Shown here piece by piece: positions 55,880-60,820 of a DNA stretch of 60,820 bases. Position 1 is the stretch's first letter. The number at the start of each line of letters is the position of its first letter. The DNA lies in the NCBI RefSeq assembly GCF_021731785.1, contig NZ_JAKFWS010000005.1, forward strand, positions 1 through 60,820. The letters run 5' to 3'. The translations under genes and the position numbers were made by a program. Source of the DNA: Methylocystis sp. Its GTDB lineage: Bacteria > Pseudomonadota > Alphaproteobacteria > Rhizobiales > Beijerinckiaceae. A model generated the notes under the pieces. The model was not told the origin of the DNA, searched no databases, and saw nothing but the letters and a program-made list of their open reading frames with translations.

Positions 55880-57349
55880 TCAACGATACATCACCGCCTT
55901 CGCCGCGGCGACGACTTCCGCCACGCTCGGCAAAGCGAGCTTTTCGAGATTGGCGGCGTAAGGCATCGGCGTGTCCTTGCCGGTGACGCGCAGCACCGGC
56001 GCGTCGAGATAGTCGAAGGCCTCTAGCTGCACGCGCATCGCGATTTCGGCCGAGACTCCGCACTGCGGCCAGCCTTCCTCGATCGCGACGCAGCGGCCGG
56101 TCTTCTTCACCGAGTCGATGACGGTCGCCATGTCCATCGGCCGCAGCGTGCGCAGATCGATCACCTCGGCTTCGATTCCTTCCCTGGCGAGTTCGTCGGC
56201 GGCGCGCAGCGCATAGGTCATGCCGATCGAAAAGGAAACGAGCGTCACGTCCTTGCCCGGCCGGGCGATGCGGGCCTTGCCGATCGGCAAGACGAAATCC
56301 TCGAGCGCCGGCACTTCCGACGTCTTGCCGTAGAGAATTTCATTTTCGAGGAACACGACCGGATTGTCGTTGCGGATCGCGGCCTTCAGCAGCCCCTTCG
56401 CGTCGCTGGCGTTTGACGGCGCAATCACGATCAGTCCCGGCACCTGCGCATACCAGGCGGTATAATCCTGGCTGTGCTGAGCGGCGACGCGCGCCGCAGC
56501 GCCGTTCGGCCCGCGAAAAACGATCGGACAGTTGATCTGCCCGCCGGACATGTAAAGCGTCTTCGCCGCGGAATTGACGATGTGGTCGATCGCCTGCATC
56601 GAGAAATTGAACGTCATGAATTCAACGATCGGGCGCAGCCCCGCGAATGCCGCGCCGACGCCCACGCCGGCGAAGCCATATTCGGTGATCGGCGTATCGA
56701 CGACGCGCTTGGCGCCGAATTCCTGCAAAAGTCCCTGCGTGACTTTGTAGGCGCCCTGATATTCGGCGACCTCTTCGCCGATCACGAACACCGCCGGGTC
56801 GCGCCGCATTTCCTCGGCCATCGCGTCGCGCAAGGCTTCGCGCATGGTCATGGACACCATCGTGGTTCCTTCCGGGACCTCCGGCGCCACGCTTTTCGAC
56901 GGCTGCTCGGCGACGCTCGTCGCCTTGGGCGCAGGCGTCGCGGCTTCGACCGCGGCTTTGGTCTGCGCTCGATTGGCGTCTCCGGGCTGATCCTGAGGTG
57001 CCGTCTGGCCTGGCGCCGGCGGCACCGCTTCGGCCTGCTTCTGGGATTTGTCCTCTTCGCCGACACGCTTGATCGGCGCATGGTCGGCCGTATCAGCGAC
57101 CGACTCACCCTCCTCAGCGATCACCGCGATCGGCGTATTGACGGCGACATTCTCGGTGCCGCCCGGCACGAGGATGCGCGCCAATACGCCCTCGTCGACC
57201 GCTTCGACCTCCATCGTCGCCTTATCCGTTTCGATCTCGGCGATGACGTCGCCGGCTTTCACTGCGTCGCCTTCGCTTTTCAGCCATTTGGCGAGCTTGC
57301 CCTGCTCCATCGTCGGCGACAGCGCGGGCATGAGGACGTTGACGGTCAT
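55880..57349 (-). CDS. pdhB: Pyruvate dehydrogenase E1 beta with N-terminal lipoyl domain
   Basis: In this 489-residue fusion, residues 1-80 form a lipoyl domain with the lipoyl lysine K43 in [11 protein letters not shown]. Residues about 84-160 are an Ala/Pro/Gln linker. The rest is E1 beta, with [49 protein letters not shown] and [14 protein letters not shown] lipoyl domain on E1 beta is known from several alphaproteobacteria, usually together with a lipoylated E2. It starts 12 bases after the pdhA stop. Confidence 0.95.
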   Translation of the reverse strand: MTVNVLMPALSPTMEQGKLAKWLKSEGDAVKAGDVIAEIETDKATMEVEAVDEGVLARILVPGGTENVAVNTPIAVIAEEGESVADTADHAPIKRVGEEDKSQKQAEAVPPAPGQTAPQDQPGDANRAQTKAAVEAATPAPKATSVAEQPSKSVAPEVPEGTTMVSMTMREALRDAMAEEMRRDPAVFVIGEEVAEYQGAYKVTQGLLQEFGAKRVVDTPITEYGFAGVGVGAAFAGLRPIVEFMTFNFSMQAIDHIVNSAAKTLYMSGGQINCPIVFRGPNGAAARVAAQHSQDYTAWYAQVPGLIVIAPSNASDAKGLLKAAIRNDNPVVFLENEILYGKTSEVPALEDFVLPIGKARIARPGKDVTLVSFSIGMTYALRAADELAREGIEAEVIDLRTLRPMDMATVIDSVKKTGRCVAIEEGWPQCGVSAEIAMRVQLEAFDYLDAPVLRVTGKDTPMPYAANLEKLALPSVAEVVAAAKAVMYR

Positions 57350-57361
57350 TCAATCAATCCC

Positions 57362-58366
57362 TCACGCCAGCACGTCCGTCCACAATTCGGCCGGATCCGG
57401 CTCCTTGTCAGCCATGGCGAAATCGGCGGCGTCCGAGACGATCTTACGCGCATTGGCGTCGATCTTTTTGAGTTCGTCCTCGCTGACGCCGTCGGCGATC
57501 AGCCGCATGCGGACTTGCTCGATCGGATCATGGTCCGCGCGCATCTTCTGCACTTCTTCCTTGGAGCGATATTTCGCCGGATCGGACATCGAGTGGCCGC
57601 GGTAGCGATAGGTCTGCGCCTCTATCAGATAGGGGCCATTGCCGTTGCGGCACCATTCGATCGCCTCATCCGCCGCGGCCTTGACGATGCGCACGTCCAT
57701 GCCGTCGATCTGCTTGCCGGGAATCGCAAAAGCCGCGCCGCGTTTCGAGAGGTCGATCTGCGCGGACGCGCGGGAGATTTCTGTGCCCATCGCATAGCGG
57801 TTGTTCTCGACGATGAACACGACCGGCAGTTTCCACAACGCCGCCATGTTGAAGGCCTCATAAACCTGGCCCTGGTTGGAGGCGCCCTCTCCGAAAAACG
57901 TGAGCGATACGCGGCCGTCGCCCCGATAGGCGTTGGCGAAGGCGACGCCCGCCCCGATCGGCGCCGGCGCGCCGACGATCCCGTGTCCGCCATAGAAATT
58001 GGCGGTGCGCGAGAACATGTGCATCGAGCCGCCCTTGCCCTTGGAATAGCCGCCGCGCTTGCCGGCGAGCTCGGCCATCACGCGCTTGGGCTCCATCCCT
58101 GAGGCGAGCATATGTCCGTGGTCGCGGTAGCTTGTGGTGAACTGGTCGCCGTCGCGCGCCGCCATCTTCACCCCGATGACGACGGCTTCCTGGCCGATGT
58201 AGAGGTGACAGAATCCGCCGATGACGCCCATGCCGTAGAGCTGCCCGGCCTTTTCCTCGAACCGCCGGATGAGCAGCATGTCGCGAAAGGCGGTGAGCTC
58301 CTGGTCGCGCGTAAACGCCGGGATTGTTGGCGCGCCCGTCGTGACGCCGCCGCTTTCCTCGACCAT
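57362..58366 (-). CDS. pdhA: Pyruvate dehydrogenase E1 component subunit alpha
   Basis: This 334-residue thiamin-diphosphate-binding subunit decarboxylates pyruvate with PdhB. Seen are MLLIRRFEEKAGQLYGMG, FCHLYIGQEAV, the TPP motif GDG...NQGQVYEAFNMAALWKLPVVFIVENN, and the RYRGHSMSDPAKYRSKEEV phosphorylation-loop equivalent. It is the first gene of the pdh cluster. TPP made with the help of ThiC (46590-48425) is its cofactor. Confidence 0.96.
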   Translation of the reverse strand: MVEESGGVTTGAPTIPAFTRDQELTAFRDMLLIRRFEEKAGQLYGMGVIGGFCHLYIGQEAVVIGVKMAARDGDQFTTSYRDHGHMLASGMEPKRVMAELAGKRGGYSKGKGGSMHMFSRTANFYGGHGIVGAPAPIGAGVAFANAYRGDGRVSLTFFGEGASNQGQVYEAFNMAALWKLPVVFIVENNRYAMGTEISRASAQIDLSKRGAAFAIPGKQIDGMDVRIVKAAADEAIEWCRNGNGPYLIEAQTYRYRGHSMSDPAKYRSKEEVQKMRADHDPIEQVRMRLIADGVSEDELKKIDANARKIVSDAADFAMADKEPDPAELWTDVLA

Positions 58367-58461
58367 TTTACCGCTCCCGTCGCCAAGCTTTGCCGTGCAG
58401 AATAATCGAAGACGCCGTGAAAAACGAGCGTCTCGCCCTGCAATTCAATTTGGGGAGCGCG

Positions 58462-59238
58462 TCAACGTGTATCGAGCTGCGACTGCAGTTCTTCGGCGAA
58501 GGCAGTGATTCTCTTGGCGTTTGCGCCGAAGTCATGGCGTCCGTAGCGCGACGCCGATCGCAGATCGATGCGAGTCTGGCCCGGTAGCGGCTTGAAGCGA
58601 ACGGTGATGTCGTCGTCAAATCCCATGACCAAAGTCTTGTCGATGAAATCGATATGGCCGTCGCCGCTGCGCCCGCCGGGCGGCCGTTTGTCGACGATTG
58701 TCCAGCCGCGGGCTTTGGCGGTTTTCAGCACCAGCGCGAAAGCCTCGTCGGTATCCAGATCGACGACGATTGGTTCGACGTCCGGATAGGCCGAACGTTG
58801 CGTCTCTCGCGCGCGCGCCGGCGGGCCAGGCGGCTGGAAACCGCTGCGCGCCTCGACTGCCGCTTTGGAGAAGGAAAAATGCGGCGGATTGGCGATGTCC
58901 GTCGAAATGTCGGAAAGCACCGGGAGACGCACCGCCTCGAAAGCGAGATAGGCCGGGTAGCCCAAAGTCAGCGCGGCGATGAAGAGCGCCGCTGCCGCCG
59001 CGCCCGCGCCGCGCCGTCCCTCCCGCCAAATCACCCGGCAAGCGGCGCAGAACAGAAGCACCGCGATCAACGCCAAGGCCATGGCTCCGCCAAGCGACGC
59101 TAGAGCTGAAGCCGGGTCAATGGCGCCAAGTCGCCCCAAAAGAATCGCCAAAATCGCCACAGTCGCGGCGAAAATTGCAAAGCGTCGGCTCCACAGCGCG
59201 ACTTTGGACCAGGGCTCGGGCGGAAGATGACGTCGCAT
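58462..59238 (-). CDS. DUF1499 membrane protein
   Basis: This 258-residue protein has three N-terminal hydrophobic segments (about 20-37, 45-67, 78-100). A DUF1499 domain covers about 112-255 (DISTDIANPPHF, VVDLDTDEAFALVLKTAKARGWTIV, FIDKTLVMGFDDDITVR). The family's function is unknown. The C-terminal domain should be on one face of the inner membrane. The gene stands alone between pdhA and the small CtrA-box ORF, which is divergent. Confidence 0.87.
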   Translation of the reverse strand: MRRHLPPEPWSKVALWSRRFAIFAATVAILAILLGRLGAIDPASALASLGGAMALALIAVLLFCAACRVIWREGRRGAGAAAAALFIAALTLGYPAYLAFEAVRLPVLSDISTDIANPPHFSFSKAAVEARSGFQPPGPPARARETQRSAYPDVEPIVVDLDTDEAFALVLKTAKARGWTIVDKRPPGGRSGDGHIDFIDKTLVMGFDDDITVRFKPLPGQTRIDLRSASRYGRHDFGANAKRITAFAEELQSQLDTR

Positions 59239-59361
59239 CGGATCAAAAGCTCATGTAACCGCCTGCGCGGCTCGGCGGCATTTTTCGCAAAATTGCGGCG
59301 AATGCAACGGCTGTCGAAAATTTAAAAAAAATTGGGCGATCGCCATCCGCGGCTCAATTCC

Positions 59362-59376
59362 TTAGCGGATCGTTAA
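59362..59376. promoter_or_regulatory. CtrA-like box TTAG-N7-TTAA
   Basis: The site reads TTAGCGGATCGTTAA, one mismatch from the CtrA consensus. It lies 62 bases before the ATG of the 70-residue ORF and 123 bases from the divergent DUF1499 gene. It has the same TTAG/TTAA form and nearly the same distance to its gene as the site before sciP. Confidence 0.55.
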
Positions 59377-59438
59377 CTTGATGGAGACAATCGTAGAAAA
59401 CACGGCAATTGAGTCCCCTCCTAGCGTCGAGCGCACCC

Positions 59439-59651
59439 ATGTTGGACAAGTATTCCATCGAGTTCAACGAGCCCCAGTCGGGCGGCCATCCTCACGACCT
59501 TCTCGCGCGTCTTTACCGCGAGATCGGAATTTCCGCCGTCGCCGCGGCGCTGGAGGTTGAGCACTTCGCTCAGCAGTCGGCGGCCGTGATCGAGCATCTG
59601 GAGGATCGCCGCCTGCCAGCCGTGCTTGTGGGCGACGAACTCGCCGCCTGA
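59439..59651 (+). CDS. Small protein of unknown function under a CtrA-like box
   Basis: This 70-residue acidic protein begins MLDKYSIEFNEPQSGGHPHD, is helical in the middle (LARLYREIGISAVAAALEVEH) and ends GDELAA. I recognise no family. Codon use is as in the neighbours, and a CtrA-like box lies 62 bases upstream, which supports a real, possibly cell-cycle-regulated gene. An in-frame start ten codons earlier is possible. Confidence 0.6.
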   Translation: MLDKYSIEFNEPQSGGHPHDLLARLYREIGISAVAAALEVEHFAQQSAAVIEHLEDRRLPAVLVGDELAA

Positions 59652-59717
59652 CCCGCTTCGCGCTAGGCTTGGCGAATGCGCCCTGGCGGCTATATGCTTC
59701 GCCAGGAGGACAAGGCC

Positions 59718-60020
59718 ATGCGCAAGGCTCTCGGTCTAATCCTGCTCGTTGCGATCGCGGGCGCCGGACTGACGCCTGCCGCGGCTGACCCGCGAGTCCG
59801 CGGCTACCGCGCCCAGGTTCATCGCGCGCCGCCGCCGCGATATTCTGACGACGGCTATTTCTCGAACTATGTGACCGGACCGACAGGGGCCCCAACGCCC
59901 ATCATGCAAGTGCCGGGCTCGGCGAGCGTCATCACCCGCAAGATGATGGACGACTTCCAGTCGCGCAGTCTCTGCGACGCTCTGCGGCTCGCGCCTGGAG
60001 TCAGCGCGTCTGGTTGCTGA
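59718..60020 (+). CDS. Free-standing TonB-receptor plug-like secreted peptide
   Basis: This 100-residue protein has a signal peptide (MRKALGLILLVAIAGAGLTPAAA). After a Tyr/Pro/Arg linker comes the start of a TonB-dependent receptor plug (PIMQVPGSASVITRKMMDD, LCDALRLAPGVSASG), ending in Cys and a stop. A real receptor continues for 600 residues or more, and no barrel follows. The ATG at 59718 has GGAGG eight bases upstream. It is either a truncated receptor remnant or a small plug-only protein. Intact frame, signal and ribosome-binding site argue that it is still translated. Confidence 0.65.
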   Translation: MRKALGLILLVAIAGAGLTPAAADPRVRGYRAQVHRAPPPRYSDDGYFSNYVTGPTGAPTPIMQVPGSASVITRKMMDDFQSRSLCDALRLAPGVSASGC

Positions 60021-60048
60021 GAGCAATCCGTTGAAGCTCTACATCTCG

Positions 60049-60615
60049 TCAAAAAAGCTCGGGCCGGCGAAGACGCAGCGCCTGTAACAGAACAAGCGTC
60101 TTCATGTCGACGAAGCCTTCCGCCGCCATCAATGCGGCGAGATCCTTCAGGCTCATTTCGACGACGCGCACTTCTTCATCTTCATGCGCGACGCCGCCGC
60201 CGTCGGCGACGCGATCCTCGGCCCGGTATTCAGCGAGATAAAGCGTCATCCGCTCGGTCGATACGCCCGGCATCGACCAGGCTGAGGCGACATGTTCGAG
60301 CGCGCCGAGCCGCAGTCCGCCTTCTTCAAGCGCCTCGCGTTTCGCCGTCGCGGCGGGGTCGTCCTCGCCCTCGACCAGGCCTGCGATCGCTTCGAGCGAA
60401 TGGGTCGCACCGACCGACACGAGTTGCGCGGCGCGCAGCTGCTCCACGAGCAGCGCGGTTCTGCGCAAAGGGTCGTACGGCAGAACGGCGGCGGCGCAGC
60501 CATGGTCCTCGACGTCGCGCGAGAGGATTCGTCCGTCCGGCATGCGGATGGCCGCGATCGACATGGTCGTCCAGCGCTTGTGCGTGCGTTCGAGTTTGAT
60601 GACGGCGGGTTTCAT
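60049..60615 (-). CDS. Nudix hydrolase (ADP-ribose pyrophosphatase-like)
   Basis: This 188-residue Nudix protein has its box in the order G-LVEGE-D-DPAATAK-REALEEGGL. The usual first Glu (position 7) is Asp, while the catalytic REUxEE part is intact. The upstream PYDPLRRTALLVEQLRAA and downstream SWSMPGVSTERMTLYLAEY-like segments resemble ADP-sugar pyrophosphatases (NudF). It likely hydrolyses ADP-ribose or a nucleotide sugar. The start at 60615 (MKPAVIKL) is chosen, and the frame is open ten codons further. Confidence 0.87.
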   Translation of the reverse strand: MKPAVIKLERTHKRWTTMSIAAIRMPDGRILSRDVEDHGCAAAVLPYDPLRRTALLVEQLRAAQLVSVGATHSLEAIAGLVEGEDDPAATAKREALEEGGLRLGALEHVASAWSMPGVSTERMTLYLAEYRAEDRVADGGGVAHEDEEVRVVEMSLKDLAALMAAEGFVDMKTLVLLQALRLRRPELF

Positions 60616-60638
60616 GGCGCGCGGATCCGAAAAACAAA

Positions 60639-60663
60639 GCGGCAAGAGCGGGGCTCTTGCCGC
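60639..60663 (-). terminator. Terminator of tuf
   Basis: An 11-base perfect stem GCGGCAAGAGC/GCTCTTGCCGC with loop CCC is followed on the minus strand by a T-rich TTTGTTTTT. It lies 28 bases after the tuf stop. Confidence 0.85.
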
Positions 60664-60691
60664 TTTTAGTTTCGCCGCGCCTCAGCGTCGA

Positions 60692-60820
60692 TCACTCGAT
60701 GATGCTGGCGACGACGCCGGCGCCAACCGTCCTGCCGCCTTCGCGAATGGCGAAGCGCAGCTTCTCCTCCATCGCGATCGGCACGATCAGCACCACGTCC
60801 ATCGTCACATTGTCGCCCGG
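60692..60820 (-). CDS. tuf: Elongation factor Tu, C-terminal end (partial)
   Basis: The last 42 codons of EF-Tu run to the window edge: [20 protein letters not shown], then [17 protein letters not shown], ending ASIIE and TGA. This is the nearly invariant domain 3 terminus of bacterial EF-Tu. The remainder of the gene is outside the window. [11 protein letters not shown] replaces the commoner MEVELI/KLI form, a mild variant. Confidence 0.95.
   Translation of the reverse strand, partial: PGDNVTMDVVLIVPIAMEEKLRFAIREGGRTVGAGVVASIIE

Overview
The window is a continuous, gene-dense, GC-rich piece of chromosome from an alphaproteobacterium, most likely Hyphomicrobiales (Rhizobiales). The evidence is a SciP-type CtrA inhibitor gene, CtrA-like TTAR-N7-TTAR boxes, a pyruvate dehydrogenase E1-beta that carries a lipoyl domain, an Irr-like iron box, and the tsaD/gpsA and hemC/hemD neighbourhood. 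A methylotroph-like family such as Methylocystaceae or Beijerinckiaceae is plausible from the general look of the proteins. No methane or methanol oxidation gene lies in the window, so that part is inference. I found no rRNA, tRNA, CRISPR array, prophage or insertion sequence.

Layout. 1-5590 (minus): a MoxR / DUF58 / BatA-DUF4159 / VWA membrane-protein operon, whose last gene meets an in-frame TAG. 5920-7412 (plus): DUF6111 and tRNA CCA-adding enzyme. 7517-13621 (minus): dacC-like/tmk/holB, rlpA and recJ. 13889-19143: a lipase-fold protein without its catalytic serine, MarC, an aldose epimerase, cysteine synthase and mobA. 19513-24890: sciP, a YbhN-like membrane protein, YIP1, pgsA-moaD-moaE, and a TPR/nitroreductase/DoxX operon. 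25127-31956: a carrier-protein-like gene lacking the phosphopantetheine serine, ilvD, a CHASE3 hybrid kinase, and tsaD-PLD-gpsA. 32317-38081: a small Gly/Tyr-rich secreted protein, hemC-hemD, a beta-lactamase-fold hydrolase and cysG. 38212-45679: TonB siderophore receptor, cytochrome c, AlkB, SGNH hydrolase, gpmA, dapB and mogA. 46018-54327: a small RlpA, thiC under a TPP riboswitch, a P-type ATPase, a FadL-like porin, an Mrp ATPase and a GDCCVxC protein. 54329-60820: the pyruvate dehydrogenase genes pdhA-pdhB-(DUF29)-pdhC, DUF1499, two small ORFs, a Nudix hydrolase and the 3' end of tuf.

Most genes are housekeeping: replication, cell wall, haem and sirohaem, amino acids, molybdenum cofactor, central carbon. 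Three loci (sciP, the carrier-protein-like gene and a 70-residue ORF) share a CtrA-type box, so cell-cycle control is a recurring theme. The most unusual features are a PDH complex whose E2 has no lipoyl domain while E1-beta has one, a family I.5 lipase homologue with Ser replaced by Gly but zinc ligands kept, a carrier protein with Pro at the Ppant site, and a free-standing TonB plug fragment. Several of these departures can be explained by a single base change, so read-level support should be checked before biological meaning is assigned.
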